Source of the DNA: Pusillimonas sp. T2
GTDB taxonomy: Bacteria > Pseudomonadota > Gammaproteobacteria > Burkholderiales > Burkholderiaceae_B
Assembly: GCF_002236805.1 (NCBI RefSeq)
Contig: NZ_NIQA01000002.1
Coordinates: forward strand, 114,783 to 178,782
Length of the DNA: 64,000 bases
Reading direction: 5' to 3'
Positions 52,593-61,667 of the stretch are shown in pieces. Made by a program: the position numbers and the translations under genes. Every line of letters begins with the position of its first letter. The stretch's first letter is position 1. The notes under the pieces were generated by a model that saw only the letters and a program-made list of their open reading frames with translations, did not search any database and was not told where the DNA came from.

Positions 52593-54851
52593 ATGCAGTC
52601 ATCCATTGCGAAACCATCCAAAACGTCTTTACGCGCGGTGCCATCGCTAGCGCTGGCGCTGGCTTCGTCCGCCGTGTTTGTTCCAACACATGTGTTCGGC
52701 CAAGCCGCCGACAACACCCCGGTACTGGCCCCCGTTAAAGTAACGGGCGAGCGCGAACAAGGCAGCTACCAGACCCCCGTAGCGTCGCAGCCCAAGTTCA
52801 CTGCGCCGTTGCTCGACACACCCAAAACAGTGCAAGTCATTCCCCAGGCGGTCATTCAAGATAGCGCTGCTTCGTCGCTGGAAGATGTGTTGCGTAATGT
52901 GCCCGGCATTACTTTTGGTGCAGGCGAAGGCGGTCAACCCCTGGCAGACCGCCCTTTTATTCGCGGCATGTCTTCGGGTAACAACGTTTATGTTGATGGC
53001 ATCCGCGACCCAGGCGGCCAAACCCGCGAGATTTTCAATCTGGAGTCGGTCGAAGTCATTAAAGGCGCAGATTCGGCATATGGCGGACGCGGCTCAGGTG
53101 GCGGCAGCATCAATCTGGCCAGCAAACGCGCCCGTCTGGGCAATTCTGCAGAAGGGTCGTTAGGCTTTGGTACCGATCACTACTTGCGCGGCACCGCCGA
53201 CGGCAACTGGCAGTTCAATGAAACCTCGGCATTCCGCCTGAGCGTACTGGGCGCCAAAGGCGACGTTGCCGGGCGCGAAGCCGTTGACTACAAAAAGAAA
53301 GGCATCGCGCCATCGCTGTCGTTCGGGCTGGGTACGCCAACCCGCGTTACCCTAAGCTATTACCACCTGGAAACCGACGGTATGCCCGACTATGGGGTGC
53401 CACTGGCCAGCAAAGCACCTGCCCTGGGCAACGGCAGCGGCATTCTGGATGTAAGCCGAGACGCTTTCTATGGCCTATATGCGCGTGACTATCAAAAAAC
53501 CAAAGCCGACATCGGTACGGTGGAAATCGAACACGACCTTTCAGACAAACTTACCTTTCGCAACGCAACACGCTATGGCAAAACCCTGAACGACTACGTG
53601 GTCACCAACCCCGGCGATGGCACAGTAAAGCTTGACCCAACCACCAATACCTACTGGATGAAACGCGGCACAAAATCGCGCTGGCAAGAATCCACCATGC
53701 TGACAAACATCAGCGAACTGTATGGCGAATTTGAAACTGGCAGCCTGAAGCACCGATTTAATGCCGGCGTTGAACTCAGCCGAGAAACCAATGAAAACGC
53801 CACCTATAACGTCGCCACGCTGTCGGGCACCACATGCCCAGTGACTGCAGGGTTTGGCGTTGGCGACCGTGATTGCACGCCGTTGCTGTCCCCTAACCCC
53901 AACGACCCATGGACAGGCACCATCACCCGCAATGCGCTAAGCCAAGACCTGACATCCACCACGCGCTCGGCCTATCTGCTCGACACTATCGACCTGAACG
54001 AGCGCTTTCAGTTGAATGCAGGCTTACGCGTAGACAACTATCGTCTCTCGGGCGATTACACGGCGGGCCGCCCCGCCGTGACGGGTTCTGCAGACGGCGA
54101 GTGGACCATGTTCAACTACCAGGTCGGCCTGGTCTACAAGCCGGCCTCAAACGGCAGTATTTATGTTTCGTATGCCACAGCATCGACGCCGCCCACCATT
54201 TCTGGCGGCGACCAGGAAAGCCTTGGCGCAGACACATCGAGCCTGAAACCTGAACGCAGCAACACCATCGAGCTGGGGACAAAGTGGGACGTACTCGACA
54301 ACAAACTAAGCCTGACGGCGGCGATCTTCCAGAACGAGCGTAAAGATGCCCAAATTAATATCGACGCCAACACCACAGCTCAGGCCGGCAAAACACGGGT
54401 TCGCGGACTGGAACTGGGGATCTCGGGTCAAATTACCCGAGAATGGAGTGTCTTTGGTGGCTACACCTACATGGACAGCGAATTGCTTAAAGGCAGCTAC
54501 AACAGCGTTAACGAAGGCGACCCGCTGGCAAATACGCCCAAACACAGCTTGAGCCTGTGGTCGACCTATGACGTCACCCCCGACTTTACCCTGGGCGGCG
54601 GTGCCTATTACGTAGGCAAAACCTTTGGCGGCAACCAGAACGGCGCTGGTGGCGGCACCAACAAAGTGTATATGCCTGCCTACTGGCGATTCGATGCAAT
54701 GGCGTCCTACCAGGTCAACAAGCATCTGAATATACAGTTGAATGCGCTGAATCTGACCGACAAGGAATACTACATTCGCACTAACGGTGTTCATCATGCC
54801 GACTTTGGCCCAGGTCGTCAGTTCATCTTGAGTGCCAACATGCGCTACTAA
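52593..54851 (+). CDS. TonB-dependent siderophore receptor, Fiu/FhuE-like
   Basis: Outer-membrane receptor of 752 residues. A signal peptide (about 1-36) is followed by a plug domain (about 70-190: LDTPKTVQVIPQAVIQDSAA, LEDVLRNVPGITFGAG, IRGMSSGNNVYVDGIRDPGG). A 22-strand barrel then ends with the characteristic terminal strand FILSANMRY, aromatic last residue Tyr. The plug resembles catecholate siderophore receptors. The Fur box upstream shows iron control, and piuC and the FMN oxidase follow on the same strand. Confidence 0.93.
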   Translation: MQSSIAKPSKTSLRAVPSLALALASSAVFVPTHVFGQAADNTPVLAPVKVTGEREQGSYQTPVASQPKFTAPLLDTPKTVQVIPQAVIQDSAASSLEDVLRNVPGITFGAGEGGQPLADRPFIRGMSSGNNVYVDGIRDPGGQTREIFNLESVEVIKGADSAYGGRGSGGGSINLASKRARLGNSAEGSLGFGTDHYLRGTADGNWQFNETSAFRLSVLGAKGDVAGREAVDYKKKGIAPSLSFGLGTPTRVTLSYYHLETDGMPDYGVPLASKAPALGNGSGILDVSRDAFYGLYARDYQKTKADIGTVEIEHDLSDKLTFRNATRYGKTLNDYVVTNPGDGTVKLDPTTNTYWMKRGTKSRWQESTMLTNISELYGEFETGSLKHRFNAGVELSRETNENATYNVATLSGTTCPVTAGFGVGDRDCTPLLSPNPNDPWTGTITRNALSQDLTSTTRSAYLLDTIDLNERFQLNAGLRVDNYRLSGDYTAGRPAVTGSADGEWTMFNYQVGLVYKPASNGSIYVSYATASTPPTISGGDQESLGADTSSLKPERSNTIELGTKWDVLDNKLSLTAAIFQNERKDAQINIDANTTAQAGKTRVRGLELGISGQITREWSVFGGYTYMDSELLKGSYNSVNEGDPLANTPKHSLSLWSTYDVTPDFTLGGGAYYVGKTFGGNQNGAGGGTNKVYMPAYWRFDAMASYQVNKHLNIQLNALNLTDKEYYIRTNGVHHADFGPGRQFILSANMRY

Positions 54852-54902
54852 GCGCCTTGCGACACTGACTTGTCATAAACTGCTTTTCTTTAAGGCCCTG
54901 GT

Positions 54903-54931
54903 CCGGGTCGCCTCTAAAACGGGCGACCCGG
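54903..54931 (+). terminator. Hairpin between the receptor and piuC genes
   Basis: CCGGGTCGCC (54903-54912) pairs with GGCGACCCGG (54922-54931), a perfect 10-bp stem with a 9-nt loop and no T-run, ending 9 bp before the piuC start codon. It may attenuate read-through or shield the piuC start. Confidence 0.5.
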
Positions 54932-54940
54932 CTTGTCATT

Positions 54941-55621
54941 ATGATCATTACGATTCCCGATATCCTCACCCCGGAACAGATCGCGACCTGTCGCCAGGCG
55001 CTTGCTTCGGCCCATTGGGAGAGCGGTTTGGCAACGGCCGGTCACCTGGCTGCCACGGTCAAAAGCAACGAGCAGTTGCCCTTAGATCACCCGGTGGCGC
55101 GGCAACTGGGCGAACTGATTTTGCAAGCACTGTCTGTTCACCCCACGTTCGTTGCGGCCACATTGCCGGCTCGCATTCTGCCGCCACGGTTTAACCGCTA
55201 TGCAGGCGGCGGCGCTTACGGCAACCATATCGACAATGCCATTTTTGCGGTGCCGGGCACCAGTCAGCGCTTACGCAGCGATATCTCCGCGACTTTGTTC
55301 TTTAGTGACCCGGCCGACTACGAAGGCGGTGAACTGGTCATTGAGGACACCTTTGGCACGCAGCACCTGAAACTGCCCGCAGGGCACATGGTGGTGTACC
55401 CCAGCAGCAGCCTGCACCGCGTCAACGCTGTCACGCAAGGTGCTCGGCTAGCGGCTTTCTTCTGGGTGCAAAGCCTCGTGCGCGAAGATCATCGTCGGCG
55501 TCTACTATGGGACCTGGATCAGTCCATTCAGAGTCTGACACTGCAAAACGCAGAGCCCGCAGAAATTGCGCGATTGACGGGGGTGTATCACAACCTCATT
55601 CGCGAGTGGTCGACGCCATGA
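54941..55621 (+). CDS. piuC: Fe(II)/2-oxoglutarate-dependent hydroxylase PiuC family
   Basis: A PKHD-type hydroxylase of 226 residues. Metal ligands are His96 and Asp98 (GNHIDNAIF) and His159 (SSLHRVN). Arg169 (GARLAAFF) binds 2-oxoglutarate. PiuC-type genes accompany iron-regulated catecholate receptors, as here. The ATG at 54941 has no clear ribosome-binding site because the 10-bp hairpin lies in that place. It overlaps the next gene by 4 bp (ATGA). Confidence 0.92.
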   Translation: MIITIPDILTPEQIATCRQALASAHWESGLATAGHLAATVKSNEQLPLDHPVARQLGELILQALSVHPTFVAATLPARILPPRFNRYAGGGAYGNHIDNAIFAVPGTSQRLRSDISATLFFSDPADYEGGELVIEDTFGTQHLKLPAGHMVVYPSSSLHRVNAVTQGARLAAFFWVQSLVREDHRRRLLWDLDQSIQSLTLQNAEPAEIARLTGVYHNLIREWSTP

Positions 55622-56724
55622 CATCAGCTTCCCTGCTGCCAACGCTAGCCACAATACCGCCAACCATCGCCTCGGTTACCGACTATATTGACTACGCACG
55701 CGAACGGGTCACGCCTGCCGCCTGGGCCTATCTAACAGCAGCTGCAGGAGACGGCCTAACAGCGCAAGACAATATCGATGCCCTGCAACGACTCAAGCTA
55801 TTGCCCAACGCCCTGCAGTCAAGCGCCAACGCATCAACCGCCATCGAACTCTTCGGCACCGCTTTCCCCTACCCGATACTGCTGGCGCCCGTCGCTTACC
55901 AAAAGCTGGCTCACCCTGACGGTGAGCTGGCCACAGTACTGGGTGCGTCAGCCGTGCGGGCCGGCATGGTGGTCAGCACCCAGGCCAGTGTCAGCCTGGA
56001 AGACATTGCTGCACGTGCCCAAACCCCCTTGTGGTTTCAGCTATACATGCAACCCGTATTCGAAGACACGCTGACGCTAGTGCGCCGGGCCGAATCGGCG
56101 GGCTATCGCGCAATTGTGGTCACCGTCGACGCACCCATTAGCGGGCTGCGTAACGAAGAGCAAAGGGCCGCCTTTGTATTGCCGCCCCATATTGCGGCCG
56201 TTAATCTACCACCGACCGCGCGGGCGGGTACCGCACAGGCGGTTGCTGGTCAGGCCTTGGCGGGGCCGCTATGCACCCCAACGTCTACTTTTGACGACCT
56301 CGCCCGCCTGGTGGCGCACACCCGCCTACCTGTAGTGGCCAAGGGCATTGCGCATGGCGCAGATGCGCGCCGAGCCATAGACGCCGGGTGTGCCGGCATT
56401 ATTGTGTCGAACCATGGCGGCCGTGTGCTCGACACCCTGCCCGCCGCCATCGACCTGCTACCTGGTGTTGTACAAGCCGTAGGGCCCCAAGTTCCCGTAC
56501 TGATGGACGGTGGCATACGCCGCGGCACCGACATTTTGAAAGCCTTGGCCCTGGGCGCGCGTGCTGTGCTGATAGGACGGCCCCAGATATACGGCCTGGC
56601 GGCCGCTGGCGCCGCAGGTGTGGCCCACGTTTTACACATACTGCGCACCGAACTTGAAATGGCCATGCTGCTGAGCGGTCGGCCCCGTATCGACGCAATT
56701 GATGCCTCGGTGCTTTGGGCGTAA
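55618..56724 (+). CDS. FMN-dependent alpha-hydroxy acid oxidizing protein
   Basis: A 368-residue TIM-barrel flavoprotein of the lactate oxidase / L-lactate dehydrogenase family. ILLAPVAYQKLAHPDGELA, a Gln in LWFQLYM, and the active-site His in IVSNHGGRVLDTLPA are all present, as is the FMN-phosphate region in DGGIRRGTDILKALALGA. The start overlaps the piuC stop by 4 bp, so it is translated with piuC and probably under the same Fur control. The substrate is a 2-hydroxy acid. Confidence 0.9.
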   Translation: MTSASLLPTLATIPPTIASVTDYIDYARERVTPAAWAYLTAAAGDGLTAQDNIDALQRLKLLPNALQSSANASTAIELFGTAFPYPILLAPVAYQKLAHPDGELATVLGASAVRAGMVVSTQASVSLEDIAARAQTPLWFQLYMQPVFEDTLTLVRRAESAGYRAIVVTVDAPISGLRNEEQRAAFVLPPHIAAVNLPPTARAGTAQAVAGQALAGPLCTPTSTFDDLARLVAHTRLPVVAKGIAHGADARRAIDAGCAGIIVSNHGGRVLDTLPAAIDLLPGVVQAVGPQVPVLMDGGIRRGTDILKALALGARAVLIGRPQIYGLAAAGAAGVAHVLHILRTELEMAMLLSGRPRIDAIDASVLWA

Positions 56725-56783
56725 CACCCAACTTTTGCGTTATCCTGTCAGGCCAACCCATTAAATCGCTTTAAGGATTACTC

Positions 56784-57065
56784 ATGCAAACCGCATCCGC
56801 ACGTCATATTTTGGTGCAGTCTGAAGACACCGCCAACCAACTGAAAACCGCTATCGAAAATGGCGCCGATTTCGCGCAAGTCGCCAAAGAAAACTCTTTG
56901 TGCCCGTCGTCGGCGCAAGGCGGCGAGCTGGGCAGCTTTGGCCGTGGCGCCATGGTCCCCGAATTCGACGCCGTCGTCTTCAGTGCACCGGTTGGCGTTG
57001 TACAAGGCCCCGTTAAAACACAATTTGGCTACCACCTGCTCGAAGTCACCGAACGCAACGACTAA
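56784..57065 (+). CDS. Parvulin-type peptidyl-prolyl isomerase
   Basis: A 93-residue single-domain PpiC/parvulin protein without a signal peptide (ASARHILVQ, CPSSAQGGELGSFGRGAMVP, FGYHLLEVTERND). It is close in size to E. coli PpiC and would be a cytoplasmic folding helper. It is followed by a strong bidirectional terminator. Confidence 0.92.
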   Translation: MQTASARHILVQSEDTANQLKTAIENGADFAQVAKENSLCPSSAQGGELGSFGRGAMVPEFDAVVFSAPVGVVQGPVKTQFGYHLLEVTERND

Positions 57066-57095
57066 GCCTTGTTGCCGCCAGGCCAAAGGCATGCC

Positions 57096-57130
57096 AAAAA
57101 CTACGGGCCCTTCGGGGCCCGTAGTTTTTA
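57096..57130. terminator. Bidirectional rho-independent terminator
   Basis: CTACGGGCCC (57101-57110) and GGGCCCGTAG (57115-57124) form a 10-bp stem with a TTCG loop, flanked by AAAAA on the left and TTTTT on the right. It can end transcripts from both the isomerase (plus) and the oxygenase operon (minus). Confidence 0.92.
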
Positions 57131-58186
57131 TAACAAAGGCAATGGTGCCAGTACCGTTTGCGGCACCTGCTCCTCGCGTTGCACCTGCTGCTCAAGCAAG
57201 CGTCTTGCCCGGACAGCGGCTTCGTCCAGTCGAATCGCCACATTGGGTACCGCGCTGCCATACGCTTCAAGCTGCTTTTGCTGTATCTCGAGCACGACCT
57301 GGTCTTCGTCAAACGTTGCCGAAATCGCGGCCTGAATCTTGCCAGTCAATGCCTCATCATCCAGATCGAAATTACGCGCCACCGTCCAGAAGTAATGCGT
57401 GCTGGTTTCTGTTTCTGGTGTCAGCAAATGCATGACGTGCATCATATGGGCCTCGTCTTTGGTCTTTTCAACCGGATAGACGCCCACATCGGTCATATTG
57501 ATGCCCGGCAGCATATTGATGGCGGTTTGCCACCGATGAATAGGCCCATTGTGTTTAAGCACCATAGCGAAAAAGGGTGGCGGATCAATATTTGGCATGT
57601 CGCGATGCGCTCGCACCAATCGCTCGCCCTCGATGGTGACTTTAAGCGGGTAATTGGCAATCGACTCCTCTTCATCGTTGCCTATCGTGCGCAAGTGCAC
57701 ATAACTTTCATGGCTTAAATCAAGCAGGTTGTCGTTGACCAACCTGAAGTCACAAGCCAGACGGTGATAGCCGATCGAAGGGGTCCACATGGGGTCATCG
57801 TTCCAGTGCACATCAGGGATCAGGTCGTCGCTGGCCAACGCGGCATCACCCATCCAGATCCATAACAAACCGTGCCTAACTCGCAGCGGGTGTGTTTGCG
57901 CGCACGCCTTGGCCGGAATCTGTGTCTGCCCGGGAATGTCGGTGCACGCCCCCTGAGCATTAAACCGCATGCCGTGATAGCCACACTGCAGTTCGTCGCC
58001 CACTCGGCGCCCTTTGGACAAGGGCATCAGCCGGTGCGGGCACAGATCGCGCAGCGCGCTGACCTGCCCATCTGACGTACGAAACATAACCACCGGTTGA
58101 CCCAGAAAGGTACGGGCAACAAAAGGCGCCTGATCGAGCTCGTGCGTAAAACCCGCCACGTACCAAACATTCTTCAACCAATTCAT
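57128..58186 (-). CDS. Rieske oxygenase, VanA-like
   Basis: Aromatic ring-hydroxylating or O-demethylating oxygenase of 352 residues. The Rieske cluster ligands are Cys49, His51, Cys68 and His71 (CPHR, CGYHG). The mononuclear iron motif is in NDNLLDLSHESYVH. Its size and layout are those of vanillate O-demethylase oxygenase and related single-subunit enzymes that need a VanB-type reductase. None is encoded here. The neighbouring 3-hydroxybenzoate hydroxylase-like gene suggests a methoxy- or phthalate-like aromatic substrate. Confidence 0.9.
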   Translation of the reverse strand: MNWLKNVWYVAGFTHELDQAPFVARTFLGQPVVMFRTSDGQVSALRDLCPHRLMPLSKGRRVGDELQCGYHGMRFNAQGACTDIPGQTQIPAKACAQTHPLRVRHGLLWIWMGDAALASDDLIPDVHWNDDPMWTPSIGYHRLACDFRLVNDNLLDLSHESYVHLRTIGNDEEESIANYPLKVTIEGERLVRAHRDMPNIDPPPFFAMVLKHNGPIHRWQTAINMLPGINMTDVGVYPVEKTKDEAHMMHVMHLLTPETETSTHYFWTVARNFDLDDEALTGKIQAAISATFDEDQVVLEIQQKQLEAYGSAVPNVAIRLDEAAVRARRLLEQQVQREEQVPQTVLAPLPLL

Positions 58187-58188
58187 GG

Positions 58189-59358
58189 TTACTCCTTACC
58201 CATGTCTTTGACGGCGTCGAACTTGTCGAAATCAATCGCGACGGGCTGGCCATCGACCATTTCAACTTTGCGCACATAAACGGTATTGATCACGTCGCGT
58301 GTGTCTGGGTCGATGGCAATTGTGCCTCGGGGGCTTGGCAGCGCCAGTCCCTTCATGGCGTCAACCAGACGGGTGCCGTCGACATCGCCACCGGTTTTCT
58401 TGAGCGCTTCGTAAATAACCGCCATGCCATCGTAGGCGCCGACAGCCAGATAATTAGGCAATGTTTTATCACCTGCGACCTCTTTGTAAGCCTTCAAAAA
58501 GGCCTGATTCTGAGGCGTCTGATTGGACGGTGTGTAGAAGCCGCCCGAGATGGCGCCTACCGAGGCATTGCCCGCCGCGCGAAGGACGTCAGGATCAACC
58601 CACCCTTCGGGAGAAATCAGCTTGATGCCGGCATCGCTCAGGCCCTTTTCCGCCCAAGACTTGTAGTACAGGATAACGGGCTCACCCACCGGAAGAAACG
58701 AAAAGACCGCATCTGGCTTTTGGTCTTTAATGCGCTGCATGAAAGGGCCATAATCGAAGCTGGTGATAGGTAGCGCGACTTCACCGACGATATTGCCACC
58801 AGCTTCGGTAAACGCTTTCTTGAACCACTTTGCCGCTTCGTGGCCAGGCGCAAAATCGGCCACACTAATGTAAACATTTTTCAGGCCTTGCTTGGCAGCC
58901 CATTCACCCATGGGGTAAGACGTTTGGGCTGTCGTGAACGAAGTACGCACAATGTAAGGCGAGCGCGCCGTAATAATCGACGTGGCGGCATTCATGACAA
59001 CCATGGGTACTTTGGCCTGTGTCGCCAATGGCGCCACGGCCAGCGCACTAGGCGTAAAGTCGAAACCGGCCAGCACATTCACCTTGTCGGCGGTAATCAG
59101 CTCTTGCGCCGCACGTTTGGCCACCTCGGGGTTGGGCCCCGCCGTATCACGATAAATAACCTTGATTTTTTTGCCGGCCACTTCGTCGCCGTGTACTTTC
59201 ATGTAGGCGTTGATACCCGCCTGCAACTGCTGACCGCCGACGGCATATACGCCGGTCATTGACGTGACAACCCCGATACGCAGCTCTTCAGCCGACTGTG
59301 CCTGCACGAAAGGTACGCCTGCCAGCGCCGTAGCGACCAGCCATTTTTTTAATTGCAT
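58189..59358 (-). CDS. ABC transporter substrate-binding protein, Leu/Ile/Val type
   Basis: Periplasmic binding protein of 389 residues with a signal peptide (MQLKKWLVATALAGVPFVQA). The layout (LRIGVVTSMTGVYAVGGQQL, AYDGMAVIYEALKKTGGDVD) is that of HAAT-type proteins used for aromatic acids. It is 2 bp upstream of the VanA-like oxygenase gene on the same strand. The permease genes are not adjacent. The liv-type ATPase genes at 63065-64000 may supply the transporter. Confidence 0.92.
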   Translation of the reverse strand: MQLKKWLVATALAGVPFVQAQSAEELRIGVVTSMTGVYAVGGQQLQAGINAYMKVHGDEVAGKKIKVIYRDTAGPNPEVAKRAAQELITADKVNVLAGFDFTPSALAVAPLATQAKVPMVVMNAATSIITARSPYIVRTSFTTAQTSYPMGEWAAKQGLKNVYISVADFAPGHEAAKWFKKAFTEAGGNIVGEVALPITSFDYGPFMQRIKDQKPDAVFSFLPVGEPVILYYKSWAEKGLSDAGIKLISPEGWVDPDVLRAAGNASVGAISGGFYTPSNQTPQNQAFLKAYKEVAGDKTLPNYLAVGAYDGMAVIYEALKKTGGDVDGTRLVDAMKGLALPSPRGTIAIDPDTRDVINTVYVRKVEMVDGQPVAIDFDKFDAVKDMGKE

Positions 59359-59409
59359 TTTTGTCTCCTTTGGTTTTTATATAGATACTGCTTTGTCTAC
59401 CACCCCCTG

Positions 59410-60603
59410 TCAGGGCACGCCAGCGGCGTCGTACAACCACGACAGGCTTTCGTAGCCCTGCTCGTCGTTTCGTGACTGAAGCATCAGGTTGCGCAACTCA
59501 CGTTTGACGCCATCGGCGTGATAAACCTCGCCATACAGTCGTGCCGTCAGCTGAACACGCCCAGTGCGCAAATAACGTTTATTTTGGTAACTCAGCAGCG
59601 CAGCGGGAACATCATCGCCACTGTCCAAAGCATCGGCCAAACACACCGCATCTTCCATGGCCATGGCGGCGCCCTGCGCCAGATACTGCAGCATGGGGTG
59701 TGCCGCGTCACCCAACAAGGCCACCCGCCCTTGCGTCCAGGTCTTGACTGGCTCGCGGTCGCACAACACCCACATACGCCAGGTTTCAATTTTTGAAAGC
59801 ATCTGACGCACAGGCTCGCAATTTGCGGCAAACCGGCGGTGCAGTTCTTCGGGGTCGGCAGACGCGTCCCAACCTTCGACATAACGGTCACTATGAAAAA
59901 CCGCCACTAGGTTGTAAAGCTCGCCGCAACGCAGCGGATACTGCACCAAGTGATTTTTGGGCCCGGCCCATAACACCATGTCATTGCGACGCAAATGGGC
60001 TGGGACTTCTTCGGTGGGCAACACGGCACGGTAGGCAATGTGCCCCGACACGCGAGGCGGACCGTCTTGCAGCATTTGTGCGCGAATCCGCGACCACAAG
60101 CCATCGCATCCAATCAATGCATCGCCGGTGTAAGACACCCCTGACTCGGCATAAACAGTGACCTTATCGCCATGCGCCTCGTAGCGGTCGACCTTGCAAC
60201 CCGTATGCATTTCAATGCCCGCCTGCGCCTCACAGGCCTTGACCAGCGCCATGTGCAGGTCAGCTCTGTAAATAACGCCATAGGGCTTGCCGAACCGATC
60301 GACAAAAGGCTGGCCCATGCGCATGCTGGTCACCTGCTCGCCCGTCAGACCATCCATCATGACGAGGTGGTCGGGATAGACGACCGTCTTTGCGACCTCA
60401 GCCGTAATGCCGAGTTTGTCGAACATGCGAAAGGCGTTCGGCCCAAGCTGTATGCCCGCGCCAATCTCGCGCAGGGCGTCGGCCTGTTCGAGCAAAAGTA
60501 CGCGCCGCCCTTTACGGGCCAGCATCAGTGCAACAGCACAGCCCCCGATACCGCCCCCCACGACCAACACTGTGTCGTGATCTTGTCGAACTGCAGAACT
60601 CAT
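59410..60603 (-). CDS. FAD-dependent monooxygenase, 3-hydroxybenzoate 6-hydroxylase-like
   Basis: A class A flavin monooxygenase of 397 residues. The FAD motif GGGIGGCAVALMLARKG is near residue 16, with LREIGAGIQLGPNAFRMFDK and the DG motif LIGCDGLWS. GDAAHPMLQYLAQGAAMAME follows, closely matching 3-hydroxybenzoate 6-hydroxylase, which makes gentisate. The ATG at 60603 has AAAGGAG 8 nt upstream, better than the in-frame start at 60627. It is the first gene of the minus-strand operon and is divergent from the LysR gene. Confidence 0.9.
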   Translation of the reverse strand: MSSAVRQDHDTVLVVGGGIGGCAVALMLARKGRRVLLLEQADALREIGAGIQLGPNAFRMFDKLGITAEVAKTVVYPDHLVMMDGLTGEQVTSMRMGQPFVDRFGKPYGVIYRADLHMALVKACEAQAGIEMHTGCKVDRYEAHGDKVTVYAESGVSYTGDALIGCDGLWSRIRAQMLQDGPPRVSGHIAYRAVLPTEEVPAHLRRNDMVLWAGPKNHLVQYPLRCGELYNLVAVFHSDRYVEGWDASADPEELHRRFAANCEPVRQMLSKIETWRMWVLCDREPVKTWTQGRVALLGDAAHPMLQYLAQGAAMAMEDAVCLADALDSGDDVPAALLSYQNKRYLRTGRVQLTARLYGEVYHADGVKRELRNLMLQSRNDEQGYESLSWLYDAAGVP

Positions 60604-60689
60604 GAATGCATCTCCTTTCTGATGCATTGTCTTTCAGACCAAACTCTTACTCAATATAATGACTTTAATAATTTCAATTAATTTTAATT

Positions 60690-61595
60690 ATGGAAAAGCT
60701 GGCCAATATCGACCTGCGGTTGCTGCAGCTGTTCGATGCGATCTATCAGACCAAGAACTTGTCCAGAGCAGCAGAAATGCTGGACTTGACCCAGCCGGCG
60801 GTTAGCCTGGCGCTGGGCCGTCTGCGCAAACATTTTGACGATCCGCTGTTTGTACGCGTAGGCGGCAGCATGACGCCCACACCCACAGCCGACCAGCTTC
60901 AAGACATGGTGGCCAACGCCATTGCATTGCTTGAAGCGACGCTGAGTTACCAGCCGCACTTCAATCCGCAAAACGACCATCGCGAGTTTCGGATTGCCAT
61001 GACGGACATCGGCCAAATTGTTGTTCTGCCGGCCATTTTGAACACGCTGCGCGACGTTGCACCCAATATTCAGCTAGACGTGCAAACCATTACACACGCC
61101 TTGCCCGAGCAACTGCAACATGGCGAAATCGATATCGCGCTTGGCTTTATCCCCGATATGGACGGGCGGTTCGTGCAAGAAAGCTTGTTCGAAGAAGGGT
61201 TTGCCTGCTTGGTGCGCCAAGGGCACCCCCGTATCAATCAAACCATGACACCGGACGACTACGCGCGAGAAGACCACGTCATAGTGACTACATCGGGCAC
61301 CGGCCACCTGATTATCGAACGCAGCCTGAAACGCCTGGGTATCGATCGCAAAGTCGGTGTGCGGATCCCCAACTTTTTAGGGTTGGGTACAGTTGTGGGC
61401 AACAGCGACATGATCGCCACCTTACCCCGCCGCGCTGCGGCCGAACTGGGTAAGGCTTATGGGGTACAGGTCATGCCGCCTCCGGTCAGCCTACCCTCTT
61501 ACCATGTGCGCCAACACTGGCACGAACGCATGCAACGCGACCCGGCGCACTCGTGGCTGCGACGCATGATCAGCGCGATCTTCAGAGCCGCCTAA
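60690..61595 (+). CDS. LysR family transcriptional regulator
   Basis: A 301-residue regulator with HTH NLSRAAEMLDLTQPAVSLAL and effector domain from about 90. It is homologous to the LysR protein at 27373-28281 (shared VRYMPD/IPDMDG-type region, GTGHLIIERSL). It is divergent from the flavin monooxygenase gene across an AT-rich 86-bp region and is expected to activate that operon in response to an aromatic acid. Confidence 0.92.
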   Translation: MEKLANIDLRLLQLFDAIYQTKNLSRAAEMLDLTQPAVSLALGRLRKHFDDPLFVRVGGSMTPTPTADQLQDMVANAIALLEATLSYQPHFNPQNDHREFRIAMTDIGQIVVLPAILNTLRDVAPNIQLDVQTITHALPEQLQHGEIDIALGFIPDMDGRFVQESLFEEGFACLVRQGHPRINQTMTPDDYAREDHVIVTTSGTGHLIIERSLKRLGIDRKVGVRIPNFLGLGTVVGNSDMIATLPRRAAAELGKAYGVQVMPPPVSLPSYHVRQHWHERMQRDPAHSWLRRMISAIFRAA

Positions 61596-61667
61596 ATTTT
61601 TGACTTTAAAAGCTGCTATGTGCTGGGGAGGCCGCAACAAGGGTGCACCTCAGCCGTTTTACGCCGG

